A stretch of DNA of 64,000 nucleotides from Coleophoma eucalyptorum (GCA_026120035.1 JALRME010000058.1:1-64000); one strand, 5' to 3'; positions 1 to 12,249 are shown, counted from the first letter of the stretch. Program-made: numbers and translations. Notes: a model not told the origin generated them from the sequence alone.

Positions 1-1416
1 AGCTCTTCGGCTTCCTTCCAGCGCCCCTGGTTCCAGTATGTCGAAGCTAAGTTGGCTATACTGGTCAGCGTCGAGGGGTGCTCCTGTCCTAACACCCTCT
101 TTCTCGTCTCCATCACCTGTACGCCTAGCTCTTCGGCTTCCTTCCAGCGCCCCTGGTTCCAGTATGTCGAAGCTAAGTTGGCTATACTGGTCAGCGTCGA
201 GGGGTGCTCCTGTCCTAACACCCTCTTTCTCGTCTCCATCACCTGCACCTCTAGCTCTTCGGCTTCCTTCCAGCGCCCCTGGTTCCAGTATGTCGAAGCT
301 AAGTTGGCTATACTGGTCAGCGTCGAGGGGTGCTCCTGTCCTAACACCCTCTTTCTCGTCTCCATCACCTGCACCTCTAGCTCTTCGGCTTCCTTCCAGC
401 GCCCCTGGTTCCAGTATGTCGAAGCTAAGTTGGCTATACTGGTCAGCGTCGAGGGGTGCTCCTGTCCTAACACCCTCAAACTCGTCTCCATCACCTGCAC
501 CTCTAGCTCTTCGGCTTCCTTCCAGCGCCCCTGGTTCCAGTATGTCGAAGCTAAGTTGGCTATACTGGTCAGCGTGTCGGGGTGCTCCTGTCCTAACACC
601 CTCTTTCTCGTCTCCACCACCTGCACGCCTAGTTCTTCGGCTTCCTTCCAGCGCCCCTGGTTCCGGTATGTCGAAGCTAAGTTGGCTATACTGGTCAGCG
701 TGTCGGGGTGCTCCTGCCCTAACACCCTCTTTCTCGTCTCCATCACCTGCACCTCTAGCTCTTCGGCTTCCTTCCAGCGCCTCTGTTTCCGGTATGTCGA
801 CGCTAAGTTGGCTATACTGGTCAGCGTCGAGGGGTGCTCCTGTCCTAACACCCTCAAACTTGTCTCCATCACCTGTACGCCTAGCTCTTCGGCTTCCTTC
901 CAGCGCCCCTGGTTCCAGTATGTCGAAGCTAAGTTGGCTATACTGGTCAGCGTCAAGGGGTGCTCCTGTCCTAACACCCTCTTTCTCGTCTCCATCACCT
1001 GCACCTCTAGCTCTTCGGCTTCCTTCCAGCGCCCCTGGTTCCAGTATGTCGAAGCTAAGTTGGCTATACTGGTCAGCGTCGAGGGGTGCTCCTGTCCTAA
1101 CACCCTCAAACTCGTCTCCATCACCTGCACGCCTAGCTCTTCGGCTTCCTTCCAGCGCCCCTGGTTCCAGTATGTCGAAGCTAAGCTGGCTATACTGGCC
1201 AGCGTGTCGGGGTGCTCCTGTCCTAACACCCTCAAACTCGTCTCCATCACCTGCATGTCTAGCTCTTCGGCTTCCTTCCAGCGCCCCTGGTTCCAGTATG
1301 TCGAAGCTAAGTTGGCTATACTGGTCAGCGTCGAGGGGTGCTCCTGTCCTAACACCCTCAAACTCGTCTCCATCACCTGCATGTCTAGCTCTTCGGCCTC
1401 GTTCCAACGTCCATCA
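1..1416 (-). repeat. 126-bp tandem repeat array encoding TPR units
   Basis: Eleven complete 126-bp units start at 1, 127, 253 and so on to 1261, with a diverging twelfth from 1387; the array continues past the left edge. Read on the minus strand each unit encodes one 42-residue TPR of the kinesin-light-chain type (core QEHPSTLTSIANLASTYW, then NQGRWKEAEE). Units are almost identical. Substitutions concentrate at three places: HPS/HPD/HPL, ETRKR/ETSLR, and LGV/LEV/LDM. The plus strand also happens to be open across the whole array, which is a by-product of the repeat. Confidence 0.95.
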
Positions 1417-4051
1417 CTGTAAAGACACATCGCTAACTTCCATGTCAGATTTGTCTTACTTTCCCCATGGTTTTCAAGGAGATTTGACCCTAGAGCATAA
1501 TGCGCATGCGCTAGGTACTGTCTCCAGATGCTTCTGTTCTCGTGATTGTCGTTTGGAAATACTTCCGCCAACCGCGCAACTGCTTCCTCTACCCAGCGAG
1601 CAAGTAACTCTTCTTTCCGAAGCCAATTCCGTGTCGCAAGATGTACTAGCCGATGGACATCTAAAGCTAGGTTCTCTGGTCGTTTACTAATGAAAGAGTA
1701 AGCGTGCAGCGTCCCTATTGCAATAGTTTCCTTGTTTTGCGACTGTCCTGGAGGAAGCAGCGACAGCGGTACATTCTTCGGATCTATACAAGCTACAAAT
1801 GACAAGTACTCAATTGCCAAAGCGTCTTGACGTCGAATCTGCTCAAAAGAGATCAGGAATGTCGTGGCTACTGGGTTCTTGATATCTTGATATCTGCCTT
1901 CATCCTCAAATTCCTCGCTAAGGAGTTCAATAACCTCTTCCTCTTGCTTTGCTAGAAGCGAAAGATAGTCTGCAAGAGCTATACTATTCTCGTTTATATA
2001 AGCGGCTGCTTGGGCTACGGCTAGTGGGAGGTATGTCAGCTGTTTAAGTAGCTCTTTTGCATCTAGCTCGTGTCGAAGAAGGTCCTGGTCAGGAAGATAC
2101 TTCTGTAGCAGACATAGAGCGCTTTCTTCGTCTAAATCTGGGACTTCGACGATATGCTTTTTCTGCTGTGCAAGCTTATAGGCTGCCTTCGTATTACGTG
2201 TCGTAAAGATAATGCATCCCTGGTCACTCGCTGGAAGGCAATCAATCAATCTGTTGGATCCTTGTGCAGATATAGGTTTACTAATCCACATATCGATATC
2301 GTCGGCATTGTCGAACACTAGGAGCCACTGGCCTGCACTTGGCTTGTTCAGGTAGTCTTTTACCAGGCTTATAGCATCAACCTCGGTTTCCTTCCACCCA
2401 GGTATTCCAAGCTGTTGGGCAACGTCTAAGTATGCTTGTTTAAGACTTTCTATATTAGTCGCAGGAAGCCAGATAATCGAGCAACTTTTGTTGGTTTCCC
2501 TTGCCTTGTAAAGCAACTCTAGCAGGAGTTGCGTCTTTCCTACGCCGCCTAGTCCGGTAATTGCTATTCTCGTGGTTCGTACGTCTGTAAAAAGCATTCC
2601 TTCGAGCTGAGCAAGCTCGGACTTGCGGCCAGTAAAGCGAGGATTTCTTTCGAAGGGAACGATCCAGTAGGCCTTCTGTACTACTATGCCAAATCAGTAT
2701 TAGTAAAGTAGCACTATGGATTCTATACCTAGTTCTTGCCGGATGCTAAGGATATTATATTCCTAACTAGACTAAGTAAAATACAATTGGATGTAGAATT
2801 CCCAAGCTTACATTTGTAAGTGCAGCAAATGTAGTATCAGTTTTATCTAAGTTATAGATATTAGCCTGAATATCATTCTAAACACTATGCAAAGTTCTCA
2901 ATATACACACTCTGCTTTAGTCTTATATTCTGGAGAAGGTCGCGTACACGAGACTTCTGTGCTTGGTGGATTAGATATCGTTCTGTCGTCGCCTCCATTA
3001 CGCCCTTCTTCTTATATTCGTCAAGTCCAACGCCCTGTAATCCTTGATCGACATTCAAACGAAAGTAGCGGTTTTCATCGAAATGCTTCCGCCACCTAGC
3101 TATGAACTTCTTCTCCGTCTCTTCGGTCTCGGTCGCGATTTTTACTACCGTCTCACTAAGGAACTTGAAGGCACTGTCTTCAAATGGCTTGATACCTGGG
3201 TTCCCTGCCCCAATAGACAAAAAACACTTTACCAGAGGTTTTAAGTCTCCGCTTTGTGAGCACCATATATTCGATGCTTCCCCTTCCACTTCGTCCACCG
3301 GGTTATTTGCGCCAAGGCCACCGTCGGCGAAGGTGCGATTGCCAATGCTAACAGGGTCAAAGAAGGTTGTAGCAGCCGATGTTGCAAGGGCGGCCTGACA
3401 GATTGTTGCACTAATATTTGGCTCGTCGGGTAGATGGTAGCTTCGAAGACGGACAATGTCCTTTGTGTCGCAATCCGCAGTACAAACAAAGCTAGTGTTG
3501 TTAGAACCCTGTCTTTGTATTGGTAGAGTACTTACGTCCTGCATCCACGCTCAACCCCGTCGTTGAGCAACTCTGTCTCGGACGCACCACTCTGGGCCAC
3601 TACCTTTCGAATCGCACTTTCTAGTTTGGCAGAGTCGAACCGCGGCTTGACTCGGCCTTTGATATTGAATGGAATGCGACTTATTTTCTTGCCGAAGACG
3701 GCTTCTGCTAACTCGCTGTATGAAGCAATACACTCATCCACACTCATTTCGAGCCGGCCAAGCATGATCGCAATCAATCTGGTGCGATCGCGTCAAACAG
3801 AATCCATGAGAGAATTGACCTGCTTACCCGCCAGTGCTAGTCCCCCCGATAAGGTCAAACACTTCACATGGCTTTAGCGCTGGGAGACCAGCCGTTGTCT
3901 TTCGCTCGTTGTTTAGTCGATCCATAATTCCTTTCAATATGTAGAGCGTGGAGAGTCCTCGCACCCCGCCGCCGTCAAGCGATAACAGGCACAGCCCTGT
4001 GCTATCGAGAGGATTTGGCTCTGCGCCATGCTGGATGGACGTTGCTTGCAT
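1..4051 (-). CDS. Patatin-NB-ARC-TPR NOD-like receptor (3' end beyond window)
   Basis: Fungal STAND/NLR receptor with a phospholipase-type effector domain, presumably cytosolic. Exon 1 starts at ATG 4051 and carries the patatin oxyanion motif DGGGVRG and nucleophile elbow GTSTGG. Exon 2 (about 3778-3538) continues with LIAIMLGRLEMSVDECI. Exon 3 (about 3505-2916) holds the catalytic Asp in ADGGLGANNP. After an intron of about 240 nt the frame is open from about 2672 to the left edge. It encodes an NB-ARC with P-loop GLGGVGKTQ, Walker B LLVFDNADD, an ITTR-type sensor (IIFTTRN) and the helical motif YLPLAVAQAAAYI, then more than 11 TPR units of 42 residues. Donors and acceptors are GT-AG. The stop is not in the window. 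It is divergent from the second NLR at 5817. Domain calls are secure; intron edges are approximate. Confidence 0.9.
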
Positions 4052-5816
4052 GTCTTGGTTGAGGCTGGTAGAACTCAGGAAGAGTGGTCAAGAAATTAAA
4101 GTCATCCTGGAAAGAGAGTTGACACAGATGCGATTTTGGAGGGGACCTGGTTTAGGTGTGAGCCAAGGGTGAAGATAAAAATGTCAGCAGCACTTGATTG
4201 CAAGCGCGCATGGGCACAGCCAGCACTTTCTGCGCCCCTGGCAGCCTTTCCTTCTTTTCCATTTCGTCGCATCCCTACCACCAGCTGAGGTTGGGGCTGA
4301 ACTTGAGTCTACTCCATCCTCCAATCCGCAAAACGGCCCGTAGCGGCTCGTCCAGTGGTCACCCTTCAATTTTCTTGGCACCAATGCGAGGCTAGTGCCC
4401 CCCCTCCCCCACACGCATTCATGATGAACGATTTAAATAACCGCGTTTGATTGAATAGCTTCGAGTCTGTTTGCCGCCGGAGGATAAAGTGAGCCCAAAT
4501 GGTGCAGATTAAGGCCAATGTTCTATTTTGGAGAGATGGATTTTCAGGATCGGATTATTCTTCTAATGAAAGGTATTGAACAGTATCTGCGTCAGAATGA
4601 TCTTTGAATGCGCTTAAGCATGGACTCTATATTTGTCCTAGCCTTACTGCTATTTCGTCCTGTTAGCACACTCGCTGTATGGATTGATACACACTTGCCA
4701 ACTAGAACTACCATATTAGCGAAATTCAAGACGGGCAAGACATTACACCTAGATGGGAATACAGCACCAAGATATAACATTTCGGTAAGCGCATGATAAT
4801 TACCGAGTAGAAGTAAAAATGAAGGCGCTGGGTTAGTATTCAAAAGTGTTTTCAATCATAATCAGTGGATAGCAAAATGAATTAGGCTTGTCAAGTCTTC
4901 AAGGCCGGCAAAACAGAGTGAATCTTTTTATTCTTTGGAAAAAAAGAGTATAGGCGGGCAGATGGACCGAGGATTCTTTATTCTTTAGATAAAAGTGTAT
5001 AGATGACCCAACTCTCAAACCGCTTTATGATCTGGTTAAAGAGATCTTGATAGAATCCTTACTAGATATAAAATATAGGCTTAGTGAGGTACAGCACTGA
5101 CTGGCTGTAATACACTCTCGACCTTTCATTATAAAAGCCCATTACAAAACATGCCCCCTACTGTACTGTAAACATGTCTACTTAAGTTCAATAAAGCCAT
5201 CCTCCAAATATTTGTCGGAGACGACGGAAGACTGTATTGTATGATACTATCCCTTGCAGACACGTTTCCCTTCGTGCGCAGTTGCCAGGACTTAATCTTC
5301 GCCCTTGAACAAGGCTCCCGGCCTAAGGCAATCAGATACCCTTAAGCGCCAGCTCTCCAACCACGTCACTCACAGTCCTGGTTTTGCTTCTGCAATGTAA
5401 CCCGGTTCATGAATTCCTGCTGCTTACAATTGCATATACTTCGTTGGTGGTGTGATCAGCTAATTTGTAAATCATCCAAAGTCTTCTGAAGTTAGTATGC
5501 TAGATTGCCTTCGTACGGCTTCGGCCTCCTGTACTGAAAGTTGCAACGCCTATAACAATCACTCCCTCTCGATTTCCTAGTAGCCGCATTTCCCCGCATT
5601 TCTACTGCTCAAGTCTTATCAATTCTAGCCTCATGGTTGTTTGAGCTAGAGCCTTGCGCCATCCTCACTTGCGATCTGCAGATCGACTTGCGAGACTTTA
5701 ATTTACGATAGTATATAATCGGAGTCGGAGAGCTATTATAGTCTATCAGATCATGGTTCTAACTGTCCTATTTCCTGTCGGTGACGTCGGCACGGCCTCA
5801 GTGCCGTCAGTGGAGT
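4052..5816. other. Intergenic region between two divergent NLR genes
   Basis: About 1.8 kb with no supportable gene. It must hold the promoters of both flanking divergent NLRs. Positions 4473-4493 carry a 21-bp element, GCCGCCGGAGGATAAAGTGA plus G, that recurs with two mismatches at 9477-9497 downstream of the second NLR. Short open frames here show no recognisable protein. Confidence 0.6.
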
Positions 5817-8800
5817 ATGGCAACGCTTAGCACTACCGACTATTTCTGCCAACAAGAGAAGCTAACTCCTTCGTTTCGTAGCATCATTATTGTCCACGGT
5901 CTTGACGGAAATGCTACTAAATCATGGACGCATCCTGAAACAAAGGCATTCTGGCCGAAAGACCTCCTACCTCACGACGTTCCTGGAGCGCGCGTGCTTA
6001 CCTTCGAGTATAATGCCAATGCCGCCTTTGGAAACACCACGGAAGATATTATAGATCATGCCAAAGACCTGCTTGGCAGTCTTATTGACAAACGGGAAGA
6101 GGAAAATGAGAATAGACGACAGATTATATTCATCGCTCATTCTCTCGGTGGAATTGTAGTAAAGCAGGTATATATCGTTTCCCTTCCTTCTAAAGCAGAT
6201 TAATGATAGATCAAGGCGCTCTGTTTAGCTCGGAACGAATCACAATACTCTACCATCTGCGAACATACTGTTGGCATCATATTTTTTGGGACACCACATC
6301 GTGGAAGTGACAAAGCAACCTACGGGAAAATCCTTGGAGATGTTGCATCGACGGTAATGCGCAAGCCAAGCTCGAAACTTCTTAGCGCTTTGCAAAGTAA
6401 TAGCGATACACTAGCCCGGCTCACATCTGATTTCAGACATCAGCTGCCCAAGTATCAGATTGTTAGTTTCTATGAGACAAAGCCACTTGGAATATTCAAG
6501 AAGGAAGTAAGTTTCCTGCGAATTATCATCCACTGCATCTACTAAGCTGACCTCTGTTATGTTAGATCGTTGAAAAGCAATCGGCATTGTTAGAAGCTGC
6601 TGACGAAGACCAAATACCAGTTGATGCGAACCATCGAGATATGTGCAAGTTTTCAGGACGTGAAGACGGCGACTATGAGAAGCTATTTAAGAGGATACGC
6701 AGGATGATCAAAGCTAAGGATAGCGTGAATCAAAGTGTTCGCCGTAGGTGATGATCACACTTGAGCATAACGTCATTACTGCTAAAAGATATGACAGGTT
6801 TCTGCAATAAACATTATCTAGTCCCACATAATGTTAGTGCAGTGTTTACTGGGCGTGATGAGGTGAGCAAAGAGCTGCAAAAACGCTGCTTATCATCTCA
6901 ATTTACCACAACGCAATGCCGATTTGTCTTGTACGGCCTAGGGGGTTCAGGGAAGACTCAAGTTTCTCTGAAATTTGCACAAGACCATCGGGAGAGGTAG
7001 TTACCTAACACCCTACAACTTCGTTGGCTGATGAGATTTAGTTTTTGGGGCATATTCTGGATCGACTGTAGCACTAATCAGACGATCGAGCAAGGATTCT
7101 CCGCAATTGGTCAAACATTTAAGATTGGCGATGATTTAAAGTCAATTCGAATTTGGCTCTCGAACGTTACTGAACAGTGGCTCTTAATCTTCGATAATGC
7201 AGACGACCCCTCGATTGATCTTTCTCGCTACTTTCCTGCTGGCTCAAGGGGAACCATCCTGATAACAACACGCAATCCTGACTGCAAAGCTCACCAAACG
7301 GTAGGAGCATATGAGTTTGCGGGTATGGAGACTGAAGATGCTGTGGACTTGCTTCTAAAGACCATCGGGACTGACGACCTATTACTCAGCACCTCACGAG
7401 ATACGGCTAGGAACGTCGTGATGACATTAGGCAACCTTGCTCTAGCAGTCGTTCAAGCTGGTGCTGCTATTCGGCAGAATTTATGTCGTATAGAAGAATA
7501 TTGTGAGATGTATCAACATCGTCGACTGGAGCTCTTGAGCCGTGCACCTGCACAGGCTAGCTCCGATTACAAGTATACTGTCTACACGACATGGGAAATA
7601 TCTGTTAACATGATCGAAGAGATGAACAATGACATTGCTAATAATGCTCTTGAACTTCTTCGTCTCTTTTCTTTCCTTCACTTTGATGGGATTTCTGAGG
7701 AAATCTTCCAGCAGGCTTCAGTAAACGATGCAAATGAGCAATGCTCGGAATGGTTAACTTTAAACCAAGTTCGATGGCTCTATGGGAATAGCTCTACAAC
7801 ATGGGACCCTTATTATTTCCGGCAATCTGTCATTCTACTCTCATCTTTCTCTCTTATAAAGATGGACAATTTGTCTAATACTCTTTCCATTCATCCACTT
7901 GTCCACACTTGGGCTCGAGATAGATTGTCAAACCTAGATCAAAGAAAATGGGCACTTAAAACAGCCCTGTTGCTAGGCGATTCTGTATCTTTGGGTATTA
8001 GCATTTCTAATCATGCTTTCCGAAGATCACTAGTAACCCATATCACAACTTGTCTAGAAGCCTTGACGCTAGAATCTTTATTTGCTAGTGGCAAAGGCGA
8101 GGAAAATCGTTGCAATATAGCTAGCAAATTTTCGCACGTGTTCAAAGAAACTGGCCAGTGGAAAGACGCTGTAGAGGTCGGAGAGAAGGTGTACGAGGCA
8201 AGGAAGAGGACGCTTGGAGACGAGCACCCAGACACCCTTCGGTCCATGGGTCGTCTAGCTGTCACCTATCACGACCTTGGGCGACAACAGGACACTCTAG
8301 AGCTCCAAGAGAAGGTGTACGAGGCGATGAGGAGGAAACTTGGAGACGAGCACCCAGACACCCTGTGGTCCATGGGAAATCTTGCTGTCACCTATGGCGA
8401 CCTTGGGCGACGGCAGGACGCTCTAGAGCTTGGAGAGAAGGTGTACGAGGCGGCGAAGAGGACGCTCGGAGACGAGCACCCAGATACCCTTCGGTCGATG
8501 GAGCGTCTTGTTGTCACCTATGCCAATCTTGGGCGACGGCAGGACGCTCTAGAGCTTGGAGAGAAGGTGTACGAGACGTCGAAGAGGACGCTTGGAGACG
8601 AGCACCCAGATACTCTTCGGTCGATGGGAAGTCTTGCTATCAGGTATCACGACCTTGGGCAACGACAGGATGCTCTAGAGCTTGGAGAGAAGGTGTACAA
8701 GGCGAGGAAGAGGACGCTTGGAGACGATCACCCAGATACCCTTCGGTCGATGGGAAATCTTGAGCTCTATTATAGGAAACAGACCCTGCCTCAAACTACT

Positions 8801-8959
8801 ATACCTAGCTCCACTCTGGATATTGAGCTCTATTACAAGAAACAGACCGAGACTCAAACTACCATACCTAGGTCTGCTCCTCAAGCTAGGCAGCTTGGTG
8901 ACAAGATGACAAATAGGCGTTGGAGCTTGATGTCCATAGTTAGACGAAGTCGGCGATAA
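5817..8959 (+). CDS. SesB-like hydrolase-NB-ARC-TPR NOD-like receptor
   Basis: Complete fungal NLR. The first in-frame ATG is 5817. Exon 1 (5817-6176) encodes a SesB-like alpha/beta hydrolase start: oxyanion motif VHGLDGN and nucleophile elbow IAHSLGGIVVKQ. Exon 2 (from 6216) continues ALCLARNESQ then GIIFFGTPHRG; exon 3 begins IVEKQSALL near 6566. After an intron ending at about 6796 comes FCNKHYLVPHNV and the P-loop GLGGSGKTQ. A further 40-nt intron (about 7000-7039) separates it from FWGIFWIDCS. Walker B is WLLIFDNADD and the sensor ILITTRN. The C-terminus carries five TPR units and a basic tail ending at 8959. SesB-like domains are lipase-like effectors of heterokaryon incompatibility-type cell death; the role here is inferred from architecture. 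No disabling lesion seen. Confidence 0.88.
8158..8760 (+). repeat. Tandem TPR-coding units (126-bp period)
   Basis: About five 126-bp units inside the SesB-NLR, each encoding LGDEHPDTLRSM followed by a YxDLGRRQDALELGEKVYE segment. Units differ mainly at the residues after YE (ARK, AMR, AAK, TSK), at R/W in DTLRSM, in the GR/GN/ER/GS pair, and at the residue before DLG or NLG (H, G, A). The last unit is cut short at about 8760. Confidence 0.9.
8761..8886 (+). repeat. 63-bp direct duplication at the 3' end of the NLR
   Basis: Two adjacent copies (8761-8823 and 8824-8886), each beginning gagctctatta and encoding ELYY(R/K)KQT followed by QTTIP. The duplication keeps frame and replaces the second half of the last TPR unit. 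Confidence 0.85.
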
Positions 8960-10018
8960 TTCAAACATAATAAGACGTACTAGCTAACATGAAATACTTG
9001 CTAAGTAGATCTTGAATCTATAGTTATTCCTTTGATATTATCCTACTGTCTAGGTACCTATCTAATTTTATCTCTTTCTCGTCAATTGCCTATTATAACC
9101 CCGAGGAAGCGATGCGGTCCCAGGCAAAGGCACTAAGGGATGGCACCCCATATACCTCCTTCCAGCTTACATAGCTATATGTTACTATCAGAAATAACTA
9201 TCTCCACATATACAAGGTATTTTGCATCACGAAAACATCGCGTATGCAAGAGACCCTGTTCAGCGATCCATAAGAAGGCCCAAGAGTGACAATGACGGGC
9301 TTTGAATTGCCTTGCCGTCTCTAAGCGACTGTTTCGCCGTCTGCAATGCCCGCTGCTTGTCTTGCTTGCCGAGGCGTGAATAATGCAGCATCCTCGGGAT
9401 CTTTGGAATTTTGTCCAGATGACGCGGTTGGGTTTATGCCAGTATTGCACCTGCTTGAACAGCCTCAAGTCCATCAGCCGCCAGAGGATAAAATGAGATT
9501 TTGCAGAGTCGAGCCTTGAAGATTTTCACCGGAATTCCAACAGGCTAAATTAGATTAATCTTTGCATATTTGGGAGACCGAACATGCTGAGCAGAGCATG
9601 TTGCCATAGAGCATGGTACGAGAATCTCGAGAATTACCTATACGCAGAATACTAGACCCTCAATCCAGGCTGTCCCTCGACCAGCATCCCACAACACCAT
9701 CCTTCAATTCATCCTCAAGTGTATCGATTATGGTTATAATCAATCTCCGAAGACTTATTTTGGTTACAATCTCATGTCATGCTTCCTTCGGGAAAGCTAA
9801 CAGTGGGAGGGCGGAAGAAATGTGGCTCGCTTATCAGAGATGAGAGAACCACCTTATCGCATACTAGCCTAATCAGCCACTCCGTCGCATCTTTCATTTG
9901 CTACGGTGCTGTTCAGGTCCTGTCGTGACGGTTCATATTAGACCTCTGTTCCTTTTCTACCGGTGACAACGACCTCAAACCTCAAATTCTAGGGAGATGT
10001 ATCACTGTATGAAGAATC
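8960..10018. other. Intergenic region, no gene recognised
   Basis: About 1.06 kb between the SesB-NLR stop and the regulator start. It contains the second copy of the 21-bp element at 9477-9497. Short open frames (for example 9175-9474 minus) have no recognisable features and are rejected. Confidence 0.5.
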
Positions 10019-11924
10019 ATGGGTCGCAAACGTACAGCATGCCAACAATGCGCTGCGATCAAAGCCTCTTGTAGCAAAGAAGAACCTTGCTCAAGATGCG
10101 CAAGTAGGACTCACACTTGCCGGATGAGTAGTCGAATGCTAACGTATCATCAAGGACTGTTGCTTGCTTGTTCATACGAATTTGTAGATCGCAGTTGTCG
10201 TACTACTTTGGCTGCCGGCCGAAAGCGATCACAGCACAAGCGGTCTAAGAATGGCTGTGTGAACTGTGTTACTAGGTAATCCCACCCGTCCGTATTTGGT
10301 CGGGTCCAGAACTTATTAATGGCAGACGCAAGAAGTGTAATGAGGTCAAGCCAATATGTGGGGACTGTAAAAGGCTCGGATTGATATGTGTCCCCAGACA
10401 GGATTTCAATCCTGCTTCAGACGGAGACGAGAGCAGTGGAGACAAGCCTTCTTCTGGCAAATCACCAATATGCTCGCCCTATCCAGACCATGTATCGAAC
10501 GACGAAGGAACAGCTGGAAGGCAGACGTCAGCGAACTCACGAGGTCAGCACTCATCAATTGAGAGTGCCCCGCTCCTCGACTGGATTGCTCTTATTGATG
10601 AAGATCCAAAGTGGCCCGAGCTTTTCAGGCGAAATCAACTTGACCACAGCAATGCTATATTGTTAAGAAGAGCTCCTGGATCAACTAAGTCTGTTCCAAA
10701 CCTGGCCACATTGTTTCCCATGACGGCCTTGAACACCCTCACTGGTGTCACACCTGAGGCACTGAAGGGTTGGTCACCAGGAGAGGAACACCTCCTAAAT
10801 CATTTTCAACAAGTCGTTGCCCGAGCGCTTGTGGTAGTCCATGATGATGAAAACCCATTCCTGTTGCAAATCGTGCCTATGGCATTTCAATATGCTTCTG
10901 TGCGGCACTCAGTAGTCGCTCTGGCAGCCTGCCACCTATCGAAGATCTATCCAGATTTTCGAAAAGACGTCTTTGATCACCAGAGCCTGGCGCTTAAAAG
11001 CCTAAAAAATGAACTAGAGCACGAGGATCATGTCGAGAGTGCACTTGCAGCGACTCTCATTTTGTGTCTTCTTGAGGTAAGATTCTCCTAAAGTTAGAAA
11101 ATCATAAGATTCAGGATATATATTAATCGACAAAGATATGTGAAGGTAATTCGAGAAAATGGCTGTTGCATCTTCATGGAGCGAATGCTCTTGTCGAAAG
11201 GCTAGAGACTCAAAACCATGATTTGCTCCGGTTTCTAGTCGAGCTGTTAGAGTTTCTTCGCACAATGACCGGAATCACTACACCAAATACTTTAAAGACT
11301 CCTGAATTTTTGCTTTCAGAAAATTCTCAACGGCTCACAAGTGTGCATCCTTTGTATGGTATTGCCCATGAATTATATGAGACGATGAGCGAGGTCAATG
11401 AACTTGCCGCAAAGAGAACAACCCGGTACGATTCAGATGAGACAGAGTTGGCATTTATGAACCGAGGAAGAGAGATCGAGATGGTCTTGCAGGGTTGGAG
11501 CCTCCCTAATGGGCTTGAAAATAACCAGGATGATCGTGAGATCACGGCCGCTGCTCTTGCATTTCAATGGGCTGCTCTGATGCGCCTCCGTCAAATCTTG
11601 AACGGCAACCGTGTGCAGCATCCCAGTATCAAACCATCAATAGACAAGATTCTTTCTGCACTGTCAATTATAAGGCCCGGGTCAAGGAATGAGGCTCATA
11701 TACTATTCCCTCTCTTTATGGCTGGCCTTGGAAGCACAACAAAATCAAACCGCCTCACTGTTGAGTATCGGCTAAACATAATGGAGACAACTATTGGCTT
11801 TAGTAACATCACTGGCGTACATAAGCTTCTTGACCGACTCTGGTACAAATCAAATGACGGCGATCATAATGTCGACTGGGAAACGCTTATCCAGTCAGAG
11901 TTCGTCGGGCTTGTTCTTCTCTGA
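10019..11924 (+). CDS. Zn2Cys6 transcription factor with two zinc-cluster motifs
   Basis: Fungal nuclear regulator. Exon 1 starts MGRKRTACQQC and has a complete first cluster, CQQC, six residues, C, five, C-SR-C, six, C. A 60-nt stretch (10128-10187) has the form of an in-frame intron (starts gtagtc, branch gctaac, ends gtag). A 50-nt intron (10276-10325) then joins GCVNCVTR to RKKCNEV, completing a second cluster, C-X2-C-X6-C-X6-C-X2-C-X6-C. A third intron (11077-11135) joins LCLLE to ICEGNSRKW. The rest looks like a helical fungal transcription-factor domain (ALAACHLSKIYP; possibly Fungal_trans_2/DUF3468). Two zinc clusters in one chain are unusual. It lies upstream of, and on the same strand as, a dioxygenase and a transporter, so it may control them; that is inference. 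Confidence 0.82.
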
Positions 11925-12249
11925 TAAGGCATATCAAGTCATACATTTGCAAATGCCTCCGGGTTGCAGCCAAATGTGTTGAGTAGCGATTTATTAGGAC
12001 GGCTGTCTTTCAGGAGAAGTGTCACACGATGGGCATAGCCAGTCAACAGTATTCTTTAAGCAAATACCTTGCCGAGATGAGACACCGTCGGCTAACACAA
12101 ACGACGGCTTTCAAGGGCAAGTCGGCTAATTCATACGACGGCTTATTTTGTTCCAATGGCTACATATTCACAGAGGATCCGCCTAATTTGCAACTTCATA
12201 ACACCTCAGTACCACTCTTCTAAAGGAACGAGAACAACCATCCCACAAC

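Noticed and set aside
1..1416. Regular 126-bp repeats as a possible CRISPR array or minisatellite
   Set aside because: Units are contiguous without spacers and code for TPRs; the organism is a fungus.
38..1690. Long plus-strand frames (550 and 456 codons) over the first 1.7 kb
   Set aside because: They are antisense shadows of the TPR repeat array; the minus strand gives perfect TPR units continuous with an NB-ARC domain.
8158..8763. Alternative plus-strand frame of 201 codons over the second TPR array
   Set aside because: Out-of-phase reading of the TPR repeats; the NLR frame has the domain signatures.
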